Of a stretch of DNA of 22,932 bases, positions 1 to 8,764 are shown piece by piece; within the stretch, counting starts at the first letter, position 1, and the number at the start of each line of letters is the position of its first letter. A program made the position numbers and the translations under genes. This DNA is from Calditrichota bacterium (GTDB lineage: Bacteria; Calditrichota; Calditrichia; Calditrichales; Calditrichaceae): NCBI GenBank assembly GCA_024278715.1, contig JAJRSN010000526.1, positions 1 through 22,932 on the forward strand, in the 5' to 3' direction. The notes beneath the pieces are model-generated. The model was not told the DNA's origin and searched no databases. It was given only the letters and a program-made list of their open reading frames with translations.

Positions 1-9
1 AGGTTTGTT

Positions 10-33
10 AAAAGGGCGTTTCTTTTATACGCC
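10..33 (-). terminator. Weak candidate terminator of the minus-strand operon
   Basis: On the minus strand a 5-bp stem, GGCGT/ACGCC, with a 9-base loop is followed by C and four T residues, about 90 bases past the stop codon of the propeller gene. The stem is short and the U-tract is poor. It is only a candidate for the end of the aroQ-mltG-pcrA-TPR transcript. A second small dyad, GCCC-TAT-GGGC, lies at 45-55. Confidence 0.3.
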
Positions 34-71
34 TTAAATTCCCCGCCCTATGGGCTTTCACGGCGCAATAA

Positions 72-120
72 ACTTGTTACTTGTTAATCTATCACTTATC
101 ACGTATCACTCATCACGTCT
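72..120. repeat. Degenerate heptanucleotide tandem repeat
   Basis: Seven consecutive 7-base units lie in one unbroken register: ACTTGTT, ACTTGTT, AATCTAT, CACTTAT, CACGTAT, CACTCAT, CACGTCT. The array ends three bases before the stop codon of the minus-strand propeller gene. The last four units differ from each other at only two or three positions. Heptamer arrays of this kind occur between genes in several bacterial lineages, for example the STRR elements of cyanobacteria. No function is visible here. Confidence 0.6.
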
Positions 121-123
121 TTG

Positions 124-1482
124 TCACTCCGTATCTTCCAGAACTTTTATAGCCTCATCGATTCGCGCAATAACATCGCTGATGGGCACCTGTTCGGCGG
201 ACGAGGTTAAATCCAACAAGTACAGGTCATAATTGCCGCTTCTGTTGGAATGGAATAATATTTTCTGTCCGTCCGGCGAAAAGACAGGGTTCAGATCTTC
301 CGCAAGATTGGAAGTCAACCGTTGCTGTGCCGAGCCGTCGTCATTCATCAAATAAATTTCATAATTTCCGTCCCGATCCGAGAAAAAGGCTATTTTATCG
401 CCCGATGGTGAAACGGACGGATCTACGTCGTTTACACCCGGATTAAACGTTAGCTGGGTCATTTTTTTGGTACGGATATCCATTTTGTAAATGGCAAAAC
501 TTCCGGATCTGTCGGAATCAAAAATTACCGTGCCTTCTTCATCGGTGCTGCCGGGCATCAGACAGGGGTTGCCGTCAATGGCTTCGTCGTTGGTTAAAGC
601 AAGTTGAAAGCGACCGTTGCTTTGCATGATAAAAATATCGCTGTATAATTCATAAAAAGGCACGTCGCGAAGGTCGTTACGCTGCGAAACGAATACAATG
701 AATTGTCCGGAAAAAGAATATCTCGGGCGCCAGTCGTCCGAACCGTTACGGGTGAGATTTTCTTCTTTACCGGTCTGCAAGTCCTTCACATAAATATCAC
801 GCAGTTTCTGGCTAAAAGTCACATCGCGATGATCGTCTGCGGTAGAAGTGTAAATAATGTGCAGTCCGTCAGGCGAAAAAGCGGGATTTTCTTCATGAGC
901 CGGAGAATCGGTAATCTGTTCTTTTGTATCGGTCGTTAAATCATAAACGAACAAATCCCAGTTTCCGTTTTCATCGGATTGGTAAATAATTTTATTTCCG
1001 TCCTGAGAAAAAGATCCAAACACTTCCTGCGCGTCTGTTCCGACGACCCGTGTCACCTGAAAGGCATCGACAAAATAGGGAGCAATCCGATCAAGGTAAT
1101 TTTCGCCGTCCAAGCCCTGTAAAACCGATTTAAACGCTAAAAACGCCTTCAGCTTATCGCCCGATTTCAAAGCGATGTCGCCGTATTGATATTTTACTTC
1201 GGAATTATTCGGATCGATATTGAGCGCGTCTTCCAGTATTTTCATGGCTTCCAGATTATTGCCGTTTTCAAAATAAATAGCAGCCAGTTGTTCACGGAAC
1301 TCCATGTTGTTGGGATTAGCCGCGATTTTTTTCTGCAGCCCTTTGATTTTTGCCTGCAATTGGACATCCGTCACCGCTAAAGTTCCTCCGCCTCCGGCGA
1401 CATAGGTTTCTTTTGATCCCGAACAGGAAAAAAAGAACATGACAATAAATAACAAGCTTAAGTATTTGCTTATGTTTTGCAT
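124..1482 (-). CDS. TPR/TolB-like beta-propeller lipoprotein
   Basis: A 452-residue envelope lipoprotein. The first 20 residues form a lipoprotein signal ending in FFSC, so Cys20 should be lipidated. Residues 41-125 look like two to three TPR helical pairs. Residues 155-424 hold about six WD40-like/PD40 blades of the TolB type, each with an FSPDG...I.Y.S...G...IY pattern (around 158, 201, 256, 317, 357 and 400). TolB propellers bind partners such as Pal at the outer membrane, so a scaffold or protein-binding role in the periplasm is likely, but no enzyme activity is implied. No other tol or pal gene is in the window, so I do not call it tolB. The ATG is fixed by GAGGAG five bases upstream. 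It begins 9 bases after the preceding TPR gene and is the last gene of the run. Confidence 0.85.
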   Translation of the reverse strand: MQNISKYLSLLFIVMFFFSCSGSKETYVAGGGGTLAVTDVQLQAKIKGLQKKIAANPNNMEFREQLAAIYFENGNNLEAMKILEDALNIDPNNSEVKYQYGDIALKSGDKLKAFLAFKSVLQGLDGENYLDRIAPYFVDAFQVTRVVGTDAQEVFGSFSQDGNKIIYQSDENGNWDLFVYDLTTDTKEQITDSPAHEENPAFSPDGLHIIYTSTADDHRDVTFSQKLRDIYVKDLQTGKEENLTRNGSDDWRPRYSFSGQFIVFVSQRNDLRDVPFYELYSDIFIMQSNGRFQLALTNDEAIDGNPCLMPGSTDEEGTVIFDSDRSGSFAIYKMDIRTKKMTQLTFNPGVNDVDPSVSPSGDKIAFFSDRDGNYEIYLMNDDGSAQQRLTSNLAEDLNPVFSPDGQKILFHSNRSGNYDLYLLDLTSSAEQVPISDVIARIDEAIKVLEDTE

Positions 1483-1491
1483 GACCGCTCC

Positions 1492-4167
1492 TCACTGTAT
1501 CTGTTTGATACGTTTTTCAGCGTCTTTCTTTAATACCAAATCAATTCCGGGTCGCTTGATGATCTCTTTATACATGCGAATTGCATCATCAATCCTGCCG
1601 AGTTTTTCGTAAGATTGCCCGGAATAATAAAGCGCGCTTGCTTCCCATTGCAATTTGGTCTTTTTGGAAAGCAAGGGAATTTTGACAAATTCCGCTATAG
1701 CCTCTTCGTAACGCCCTGCTTTTAAAAGAGCTTCTCCGATGTAAAACTGGATTTCTGGTTCTCTCTCGGCATCCGCTTCTATCTTGATCGATTTCAGATA
1801 ATCGACCGCATTTTGGAATTGGTTTAGATTAATATAAGATCGGGCAATAATAATTTTTTTATCCAATCGATCCGGAGCTTCCGGAAATTTATCCAAATAC
1901 GATCTCGCCATAGCCTGCGCTGCGTCCCAAAAACCGGTTAATGAGTACACCTTTATCAAATTTGTCATTATGTTTCCTTCCAGTCCGCAGTCGTTACAAT
2001 GATCCAACGCTTTTTTGAACATCATTATAGCCGCGTCGTACTTTTCGGACCGGAAATACAGCGTGCCAAGCGTATTATAGACCCCCGGCAGTTGATCGCT
2101 ATCCGGAAATTTTTCTGCAAATTTGGTTAAAATATCAAGAGCCTTTTTGTGTCTGTTCAATGTAATCAAAACCAGAGCTCTGTAATACTCGGCGTCATCC
2201 ACATATTCGGATGATTTGTACTTTTTCTTTATAGTAGAAAAATATTTTTCCGCTTTATCGAAATTTTTTGTCAGACGATAATAATTACCCAGTTCCAGAT
2301 TGAATTGCGCCAAAGCGTTTATTTTTTTGGAATACCTCTTTTTAAATGTTTTAATCAACTGATTTGCCTTAACAATTTTCCCCTGCCGAATTAACGCTAT
2401 AATATACTTCTGGTTGATTTGTGCTTTTCGTTCGGGATCGGAAATAACCTTAAGCGCCGATTCATAAAAACCCGCAGCTTCATTATATTTCTGATCCCTG
2501 AAATAGATATCGCCGGCGTAAATAACCGCTTTGCCGTAAAGGTCTTCGTTTTTAGCGGAAACCGCTTTAAAATTTTCTTTCGCCAAATAAAACTGTCCGT
2601 TTTTCATGAATAATTCGGCGGCTTCGAAATGAGCCAAATCCGCAAACTCGCCTTTTGGTTCCACCAATAAATACAACTGATAATAACGAAGAGCGTTTTT
2701 AGGATCGTTACTAAGTTTATAAGCCCTCGCCAGAGAAAAAATATTTTTGAATATCTCCGCCGACCGGAACTCCCTTAACAGAATCAAATCGTTAATAAAG
2801 GCAAAATTAATCGTATTACCGTAAAAGGCAATGGCTCGATCGTACTGACCGGCTTTTAAGTAGATATCGCCCATTTTAAAACGATAAATATCCGCCAATT
2901 CCGAATAATAAAAATATGCGGATAGTTTTTCATATAACCGAATCGCCTCTTCGTATCTTTCCTGATCTTCGTACAGTTGGATCAAATCGTTTAAGGCAAG
3001 AGCAGCCTCGTTGGAAAACATGAATCCGTCGATTAGTTGTTTCAGATAATTCTCGGCTTCACTGACGTTGGTCGGCAAAATTAATCGGGCAAAACTTAAC
3101 AGATATTGCGGGTATTGATCGGAGTTACGATAATTTTGAATTAAGTATTTAAAATAATTAATGCTTTCCTTTGTGTAGAGAGAGTCAAAAGCCATATCGA
3201 TGGCAAGACTTCTAATCCATTCTTCTTTCAGTTCACTGTTCGGGTACTTTGTCAAAAGGGCTTCCACCAGTTTTTTCTCTTTGGCGATATCGATCGTATC
3301 TTTCTTTAAAGATGTCTGAATTAACATCCAGGCGCTTTCGTCCGGTTTTGAACAGGAGGCGCTGTTTTGAACCGCTTTTTTAAACTGATCGTTTGCCAGT
3401 TGCAAATAGTTCTTTCGCGGCTGTCCGATATAATCAAAATATTCCATCAGCTTAAGATAGGTTTTTCCCAGATAAAGATAGATATCGCCCTCTTGTTCGG
3501 CGTCCAGACTAAGAGCTTTTTGAAATTGCTGTTCCGCCTTTTGATAATTTTTTAAATCCAAAAAATAGACCTGCCCTAATTTAAACGAAAGGTTTGCTCT
3601 AGTCCCGATATCTTTATCCAAAAAGTTTCCGAACAACTCCGCCAAATGATTCAAAGCGACGTCCTGCTCCACAATCCTGAAGTCCTGTAAAAATTTTAGA
3701 CGCTTTTTGGCTTCGGGAATAAATTTGGAGGCGTTGAATTCGTTGATGAGTTTATTATAGTAATAAGCCGCTTCTTTCGGCTCGGACATGTTCTCTTTAG
3801 CCAGAGCAAAATAATAAAGAATATCGTCTTTTTCGGGAAAGCGTTCCTGCATTAATAAAAAGGGTTGAATAACGCTGATTATTTCCGCCCATTGTTTCTT
3901 TTTAGCAAGCAGCTTAGCCAAACGAGTCACGAGCTGAGTTCGGCTCTTAAAATCGTTTGTTCTGGCAAGCTCCTGGTAAATGGACGAAGTAGCTTGCTGA
4001 TAGTATCGATAATCTTCCAGAAAATTCAAATAGACGTTGTAAACTTCATTAAAAAGCCGGCTGTTGTGATTTATATAGTTTTCGACCGCTTTGGAAAGAA
4101 TATCGATCGCCTCGGAGATAAAATTCAATTTTTGAAAGCACAAGGCGCGTTTTAATTGTAAAATCAA
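1492..4167 (-). CDS. Long TPR-repeat protein, probably the C-terminal part of a split gene
   Basis: An 891-residue open frame built almost entirely of TPR-type helical pairs (repeated patterns such as ALYYSGQSYEKLGRIDDAIRMYKEI near the C-terminus), giving roughly twenty repeats. Such solenoids are protein-protein scaffolds and contain no catalytic motif. As called it starts with TTG, overlaps the previous stop as TTGA, has no Shine-Dalgarno sequence in front and no signal peptide, although the ORF just upstream is an exported TPR protein. The frame is open further upstream, to a TAA just before 4197, and the extra residues (KRSTKDDSLQ) continue a TPR helix. Together this suggests the true protein begins at 5123 and the two ORFs are one gene broken by a 1-base deletion. 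The following gene encodes a TPR/TolB lipoprotein, so a periplasmic envelope role is likely. Confidence 0.75.
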   Translation of the reverse strand: MILQLKRALCFQKLNFISEAIDILSKAVENYINHNSRLFNEVYNVYLNFLEDYRYYQQATSSIYQELARTNDFKSRTQLVTRLAKLLAKKKQWAEIISVIQPFLLMQERFPEKDDILYYFALAKENMSEPKEAAYYYNKLINEFNASKFIPEAKKRLKFLQDFRIVEQDVALNHLAELFGNFLDKDIGTRANLSFKLGQVYFLDLKNYQKAEQQFQKALSLDAEQEGDIYLYLGKTYLKLMEYFDYIGQPRKNYLQLANDQFKKAVQNSASCSKPDESAWMLIQTSLKKDTIDIAKEKKLVEALLTKYPNSELKEEWIRSLAIDMAFDSLYTKESINYFKYLIQNYRNSDQYPQYLLSFARLILPTNVSEAENYLKQLIDGFMFSNEAALALNDLIQLYEDQERYEEAIRLYEKLSAYFYYSELADIYRFKMGDIYLKAGQYDRAIAFYGNTINFAFINDLILLREFRSAEIFKNIFSLARAYKLSNDPKNALRYYQLYLLVEPKGEFADLAHFEAAELFMKNGQFYLAKENFKAVSAKNEDLYGKAVIYAGDIYFRDQKYNEAAGFYESALKVISDPERKAQINQKYIIALIRQGKIVKANQLIKTFKKRYSKKINALAQFNLELGNYYRLTKNFDKAEKYFSTIKKKYKSSEYVDDAEYYRALVLITLNRHKKALDILTKFAEKFPDSDQLPGVYNTLGTLYFRSEKYDAAIMMFKKALDHCNDCGLEGNIMTNLIKVYSLTGFWDAAQAMARSYLDKFPEAPDRLDKKIIIARSYINLNQFQNAVDYLKSIKIEADAEREPEIQFYIGEALLKAGRYEEAIAEFVKIPLLSKKTKLQWEASALYYSGQSYEKLGRIDDAIRMYKEIIKRPGIDLVLKKDAEKRIKQIQ

Positions 4168-4186
4168 TTGCAGCGAATCGTCTTTT
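4164..4186 (-). other. Probable frameshift site joining two TPR ORFs
   Basis: On the minus strand the upstream ORF reads CAA CAA AAG ACG and stops at TGA (4166-4164). One extra A in the AAAA run (plus-strand TTTT at 4183-4186) would give CAA CAA AAA GAC GAT, which runs straight into the 891-residue ORF. The rejoined sequence (VQQ-KDDSLQ-LILQLKRAL) keeps a TPR-like spacing of about 35 residues between successive repeats. Confidence 0.6.
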
Positions 4187-5123
4187 GTTGAACGTTTTTA
4201 TAGTTTGATTCGGCAAATTTAAACTTTCCCGACAAAAAATAGACGTCCGCCAGTAAATAATGTAGCCGGTTTAAAATTTTGGGTTTGGTCTGTTTTTTTA
4301 ATTGTTGTTCCAAAAGAGTAATCGCGGGCTCTAAGGTCGATTCCTGAATAAAAATTCTTCCCAACTGAAAAGCAGCCAAACCCGCAAATTCGGAGTTTGG
4401 TCCAAGAGTAACGGCTTGTTTGTAATTTTTTTTGGCTTTTTCCACAAAACCCAACAAATTATATATATCGCCCAGAACGAGGTAGGCTTCGGCAAGAACT
4501 TTTTTATCGTCGCTTTGAATTTGCAGCGCTTTTTTAAGCAAACGTTTGGCTTCGTCAATTCGTGAAAGCTTAAACGAAACTTTTGCCTTTTTAATCAGAG
4601 CCGGTAAATATTCTTTGGAATTCGGATAGCGTTCGATAAGAATGTTTAATAATTCAACCGCCTTATTATAATCGCGCAAATGTTCAAAATTAATCATCGC
4701 TGCTTTGTAAATGGCAAGAGAAGCCCGGCTGTCTTTCGGGTACAGAACACGCAGCGATTCGTATGCTTTGGCGGCGTTTTTTAAATCGCCCAACTTTTCG
4801 TCGCAATCGCCCACCAGATACCAGGCTTCGGCTGCAAATTGACTTTTGGGAAATTCAAGAGCCAACGACTGAAATTCGGCGCGGGCTTTTTCGTATTGTT
4901 TTATTTTGTATAATGCCAGACCGGCGTAATATTTAGCGTCGTCAACTTTATCGCTTTGGGGATAGGTGGTGTAAAATTTAATAAACTGCTGCGCGGCAAG
5001 ATCGTAAAATTCCTGTTCGTACAGTTTTAAAGGATAAGAAAAATCGTCACTTTCTATGTTTTGGGCAAAAACGATTGTTAAAGCCGCTAAAACAATTAAG
5101 ATAATGCGCATCGGGCTCTTCAT
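4164..5123 (-). CDS. Exported TPR protein, probably the N-terminal part of a split gene
   Basis: A 319-residue protein with an N-terminal signal peptide (MRIILIVLAALTIVFA, cleavage likely before Gln-Asn) followed by about eight TPR units with YbgF/BamD-like features (YPQSDKVDDAKYYAGLALYK, FPKSQFAAEAWYLVGD). It should act in the periplasm as a scaffold or assembly protein. It starts 26 bases after pcrA, and ATG at 5123 or at 5111 is possible; AAGAG upstream of the second gives it slightly better support. The last residues (QQKTIRCN) do not fit a TPR helix B, and the ORF ends within a repeat. This supports the idea that it continues into the downstream 891-residue ORF, giving a protein of about 1,210 residues. 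Confidence 0.8.
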   Translation of the reverse strand: MKSPMRIILIVLAALTIVFAQNIESDDFSYPLKLYEQEFYDLAAQQFIKFYTTYPQSDKVDDAKYYAGLALYKIKQYEKARAEFQSLALEFPKSQFAAEAWYLVGDCDEKLGDLKNAAKAYESLRVLYPKDSRASLAIYKAAMINFEHLRDYNKAVELLNILIERYPNSKEYLPALIKKAKVSFKLSRIDEAKRLLKKALQIQSDDKKVLAEAYLVLGDIYNLLGFVEKAKKNYKQAVTLGPNSEFAGLAAFQLGRIFIQESTLEPAITLLEQQLKKQTKPKILNRLHYLLADVYFLSGKFKFAESNYKNVQQKTIRCN

Positions 5124-5149
5124 ATTCGATAACTCGATTTTAATGTTTC

Positions 5150-7369
5150 TTAGTTCTCCAACGGGGAAAGATTTGCAAACTTTTTTATCAGTTTTTTATT
5201 GATCTTATCTTTGAAGAAATGAACCGTAATTTTCATCTTATCTCCGTGTCCTTCTAATTGAATAATCTGACCTTTTCCGAAGGTTTCGTGATACACGGGT
5301 TGTCCCACGCGAAATTCATCGCCCTGATTAGTTTGATCGTCTTCATTATGAAAATAGGCTTCTATTTTTTCTCTGCGAGCCGAACTCTTGCTCCGTTTAC
5401 TCGAGGTACGGGTTTTTTGCGTCTGCGCCCTGTATTCTATTAATTCCGGCGGAATTTCATCCAGAAAAAGCGAAGGTTCGTTTATTATTGATGAATTGTA
5501 GCGCCTCCGCTTGGTCGCATAGGTAAGGTAAAGACTTTCCATTGCTCTGGTCATTCCCACATAAAAAAGACGTCTCTCTTCTTCCAGCTCATCAAGATCA
5601 GCCGTTGAACGCTGCAAAGGCATGAGACCCATTTCCAGCCCGGTGATACAAACAACGGGAAATTCCAGACCCTTGGCTGCATGCAGCGTCATCAAGGTAA
5701 CGGCGTTGGATGAAGAATTCCAGGTGTCCACGTCCGTTAATAAACTGACTTCTTCGAGAAAGGAAGCCAGACTCGAATCTCTGCCTTCTTTTTCCCTCTC
5801 AATGGTAAAATGATCGATGGAGGCAAAAAGTTCACGAATATTGGCGATACGGCTTTCACTCTCGTATTGATCATATTCGGTCTGATAATGATGAATAATA
5901 CCCGTTTCCGTCGCCAGAGTGGAAACCAATTCCACAGTGCCTAATTTATCGCTTAAGTCCATAAATTTTTTCATCAAATCATAAAATTGAATCACCCGGT
6001 TAGCCATCGCGGCGGAAATATTGGCGATATTCTCCACCTGACCCAATGCCTCGAACAGAGTTATTTTTTCCATTTCGGCAAAGCGTTCGATTTTGGTAAC
6101 CGTCGTGTCGCCGATACCGCGCAAGGGAAAGTTGATAATTCGGCGAAGAGACACGCTGTCCGCCGGATTTACAAGAACCTTAAGGTAAGCAAGAAGGTCT
6201 TTTATTTCTTTGCGATCGTAAAATTTAACGCCTCCCACAATATTGTAAGAAATGGCGTTTTTTCGGAATTGATCTTCCAAAGCGCGGCTTTGGGCGTTGG
6301 TTCGATACAAAATCGCGATATCTTTAAAACTTCGCTTGTGGGTGTACATTTCATCGTGAATAATTTCCACGACCTTTTTGGCTTCGTCGAGTTCATCGCT
6401 TGCCATAAGGATATTAATTTTAGGACCATCTTTCTTTTTGGTCCATAAACTTTTACCCAAACGCGACTGATTATTTTTTACAACCGCGTTGGCTGCTTTT
6501 AAAATGTTATTGTGCGAACGGTAATTTTCTTCCAGTTTAAAAACGGCGGCTTTGGGAAAATCCCGGTTAAAATTCAAAATATTCTTAATATCCGCGCCTC
6601 TCCAGCCATAAATGGACTGATCTTCATCGCCGACGACACATAAATTTTTTTGTTCGTTTACCAATCGTTTGAGCAAAAGATACTGAGCATGATTCGTATC
6701 CTGATATTCATCCACTAAAATGTATTTGAATTTTTGAATATACTTTTTACGAATCTCGGGATAATTATCAAACACTTCGATGGGACGGATCAACAGATCG
6801 TCAAAATCCAGAGCGTGGTTCTTGCGCAAAAAATTCTGATATTCCTGATACACTTCGGCGACAACCTGATCGTACTCATCCTGCGGTTCGTCTTCCAGAA
6901 TATCCTGCGGCAAACGAAATTGGTTTTTAAGCCGCGATATTTTGCTGTGAACAATTTTGGGATTGTATTTTTGCGGAGACAATCCTTTATTGCTCAAAAG
7001 TTTTCTGATAGCCCGAACGGAATCGTCAGTATCGTAAATGGTGAAGCTTCGCGAAAGCCCGATTTTATCTGCTTCGGTGCGTAAAATTCGCGCACAAACG
7101 CTGTGAAAAGTCCCGATCCACAACGGGATTACCTGATCGCCCAATAAAGCGGTTAATCTCTCTTTCATTTCGCGGGCGGCTTTATTTGTGAAAGTTACGG
7201 CTAAAATTTGTGAGGGCAGGGCGCACTTCGATTTTACCAAATAAGCTATCCGATAGGTTAGCGTTCTTGTTTTACCGCTCCCTGCTCCGGCGATGATTAA
7301 AACAGGACCATCCGTAGTTTCCACAGCTTTTCTTTGTACTTCGTTAAGCTGACTCAAAAAATCTTCCAT
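5150..7369 (-). CDS. pcrA: ATP-dependent DNA helicase PcrA/UvrD (superfamily 1A)
   Basis: A 739-residue 3'-5' DNA helicase for nucleotide excision and mismatch repair and for clearing RecA or stalled transcription complexes. All SF1A motifs are visible: Q-motif LNEVQRKAV (8-16), Walker A AGAGSGKT (27-34), motif Ia VTFTNKAAREM (58-68), motif II DEYQD (220-224), motif III GDEDQSIYGWRGA (247-259), motif IV ENYRS, motif V LHAAKGLEF and motif VI RRLFYVGMTRA. The C-terminal 55 residues (VGQPVYHETFGKGQII...) match the Tudor-like domain of PcrA that contacts RNA polymerase. The length is normal and the gene looks intact. It follows mltG by 17 bases with GGGA as a weak ribosome site. The symbol uvrD would be equally acceptable. 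Confidence 0.95.
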   Translation of the reverse strand: MEDFLSQLNEVQRKAVETTDGPVLIIAGAGSGKTRTLTYRIAYLVKSKCALPSQILAVTFTNKAAREMKERLTALLGDQVIPLWIGTFHSVCARILRTEADKIGLSRSFTIYDTDDSVRAIRKLLSNKGLSPQKYNPKIVHSKISRLKNQFRLPQDILEDEPQDEYDQVVAEVYQEYQNFLRKNHALDFDDLLIRPIEVFDNYPEIRKKYIQKFKYILVDEYQDTNHAQYLLLKRLVNEQKNLCVVGDEDQSIYGWRGADIKNILNFNRDFPKAAVFKLEENYRSHNNILKAANAVVKNNQSRLGKSLWTKKKDGPKINILMASDELDEAKKVVEIIHDEMYTHKRSFKDIAILYRTNAQSRALEDQFRKNAISYNIVGGVKFYDRKEIKDLLAYLKVLVNPADSVSLRRIINFPLRGIGDTTVTKIERFAEMEKITLFEALGQVENIANISAAMANRVIQFYDLMKKFMDLSDKLGTVELVSTLATETGIIHHYQTEYDQYESESRIANIRELFASIDHFTIEREKEGRDSSLASFLEEVSLLTDVDTWNSSSNAVTLMTLHAAKGLEFPVVCITGLEMGLMPLQRSTADLDELEEERRLFYVGMTRAMESLYLTYATKRRRYNSSIINEPSLFLDEIPPELIEYRAQTQKTRTSSKRSKSSARREKIEAYFHNEDDQTNQGDEFRVGQPVYHETFGKGQIIQLEGHGDKMKITVHFFKDKINKKLIKKFANLSPLEN

Positions 7370-7386
7370 TAATTATTTTTCCCAAA

Positions 7387-8406
7387 CTAATACCCATAAA
7401 CTTTACGTCGTAATTTATTAAATTTTCTTTTTGCCCGCGCGTGTTCGCGCGCTGTTCTGGTAAAGACATGGCTTCCGTCGCCGCGAGCCACAAAATATAA
7501 ATAATTTGTTTCCGCCGCAAATAGTGTAGCCGTTATTGACGCTTTTCCCGGATTGTTAATCGGACCCGGCGGTAAACCTGCATGCCGGTAAGTATTATAA
7601 GGCGAATCGATTTGCAGATCGCGGTAGGTCAGGCGCCTCGGTCCGTTCGGAAGCAAAAACTGGATGGTCGGGTCCGCTTGCAACCTCATCCCGCGCCGTA
7701 ATCGGTTTAAATAAACCGACGCAATTAAAGGACGTTCTTTATCCAAAACGGCTTCACCCTCTACTATCGAAGCGAGCGTTAATATTTGATGACGATTTAA
7801 TTTTAATTCCTGCATGCGCCGCCGAACACTATCGGGTCGGAACAAATCGAGCGTCTGCTCAATCAACAACGTTATTACCTGTTTTTCGTCGATTCCGGTT
7901 GCAAAAACATAAGTATCGGGCAGCAGATACCCGGTAACGTCTTTGCCGGGAATGCCATATTTTGCGAGAAATGTCGTGTCTCTGCAAAGCGAATCCAGAA
8001 TCGTTCGCCGCAAATGCAAAGAACGACTTAATTGATCCAGAATCCTCTTTGTTGACCACCCTTCTATAAGCGTTACCGACATAAATTCCGGTTTTGTCCT
8101 GGTAAAAAAAGTAGCCAACTGTACGTAGTTTAAACCTTTGGGAATTTTAAACGTGCCGGAAGGGATCTGCCGCTCCATGCCCAGGCTCTTTGCCCAGAAT
8201 ACGAACATAGAGGCATTTTTAACCAGCCCGTGCGCTTCTAAGGTATCGGCAACCCCCCTCAATGTTATCCCTTTTGGTATATTGATTTCAACAACATCCT
8301 TTTGCATTCCCAAATCTTCCGGAAATGAAAAGTATTTAATTATATCATAAATAAACAAGGGTAATAAGAAGAAAATTACCAAAATAGCTTTCTGTTTACC
8401 GCTCAT
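7387..8406 (-). CDS. mltG: Endolytic murein transglycosylase MltG
   Basis: A 339-residue inner-membrane YceG/MltG family protein that cleaves nascent glycan strands and so ends peptidoglycan chain elongation. An N-terminal membrane anchor (about residues 7-25) is followed by a LysM-like region (VVEINIPKGITLRGVADTL, 38-56) and the catalytic domain. GYLLPDTY lies at 159-166, and the catalytic Glu is E216 in LASIVEGEA, followed by YLNRL and MRLQADPT. The length is typical. The ATG overlaps the chorismate mutase stop as ATGA, so the two are translationally coupled. The gene ends with TAG at the family's normal C-terminus, which matters for the smc interruption because TAG is clearly used as a stop here. 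Confidence 0.95.
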   Translation of the reverse strand: MSGKQKAILVIFFLLPLFIYDIIKYFSFPEDLGMQKDVVEINIPKGITLRGVADTLEAHGLVKNASMFVFWAKSLGMERQIPSGTFKIPKGLNYVQLATFFTRTKPEFMSVTLIEGWSTKRILDQLSRSLHLRRTILDSLCRDTTFLAKYGIPGKDVTGYLLPDTYVFATGIDEKQVITLLIEQTLDLFRPDSVRRRMQELKLNRHQILTLASIVEGEAVLDKERPLIASVYLNRLRRGMRLQADPTIQFLLPNGPRRLTYRDLQIDSPYNTYRHAGLPPGPINNPGKASITATLFAAETNYLYFVARGDGSHVFTRTAREHARAKRKFNKLRRKVYGY

Positions 8407-8711
8407 TTTTCTTCTTGTCGTTTCTTGCGTTCCATTTCCTCTCGTTCCAAACGTCGTGATTCATCAATAATGCGTTCGTAAATCCGCCCGATCGCCTCGG
8501 CGCTCAAAGGTCCCGGATTATGCCTTTGCACGTTGGCGATTACCTGCTCTTCCCTGCTCGGCACGTAAACCGGCATTCCAAACGACCTTTTTATGTCTCC
8601 GATCTGATCGGCTAAAATCGCCCTTCTGTTCAGTAATTTTACCATTTGCCGGTCTATTCGGTCTATCTCTATCCGTAACTTTGTAATTTGCTCTTGAACT
8701 TCTTTGTCCAA
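8403..8711 (-). CDS. aroQ: Monofunctional chorismate mutase, AroQ class
   Basis: A 102-residue all-helical protein that converts chorismate to prephenate for phenylalanine and tyrosine synthesis in the cytoplasm. Aligned by eye with the E. coli P-protein mutase domain, Arg13, Arg30, Lys41, Arg53 and Glu54 match R11, R28, K39, R51 and E52. The position of Gln88 is Glu (DESRRLE), as in the yeast enzyme, and D48 is Val. A charged tail of about 15 residues (REEMERKKRQEEK) extends past the domain. The start is TTG, chosen because GGGGAAGG lies just upstream and no ATG is in frame. It is the first gene of the run and overlaps mltG by four bases, an unusual pairing of aromatic synthesis with cell-wall synthesis. 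Confidence 0.88.
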   Translation of the reverse strand: MDKEVQEQITKLRIEIDRIDRQMVKLLNRRAILADQIGDIKRSFGMPVYVPSREEQVIANVQRHNPGPLSAEAIGRIYERIIDESRRLEREEMERKKRQEEK

Positions 8712-8764
8712 ATACCTTCCCCTGTCTCACAAATCCACAGCATTTTAAATTAGTCTAAAAGCAG

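Noticed and set aside
72..127. CRISPR-like repeat array
   Set aside because: The unit is only 7 bases with no spacers, so it is a simple tandem repeat.
50..232. Small plus-strand ORF of 60 codons
   Set aside because: It runs antisense over the end of the propeller gene, has no ribosome site, and its sequence reflects the heptamer repeat.
4164..4190. Programmed -1 frameshifting between the two TPR ORFs
   Set aside because: The downstream frame is -1, but the sequence C AAC AAA AG does not allow the P-site CAA tRNA to re-pair, and I see no strong hairpin or Shine-Dalgarno stimulator. A lost base fits better.
5987..6448. Antisense plus-strand ORF of 153 codons inside pcrA
   Set aside because: It is a shadow of the conserved helicase frame, with no ribosome site or recognisable protein features.
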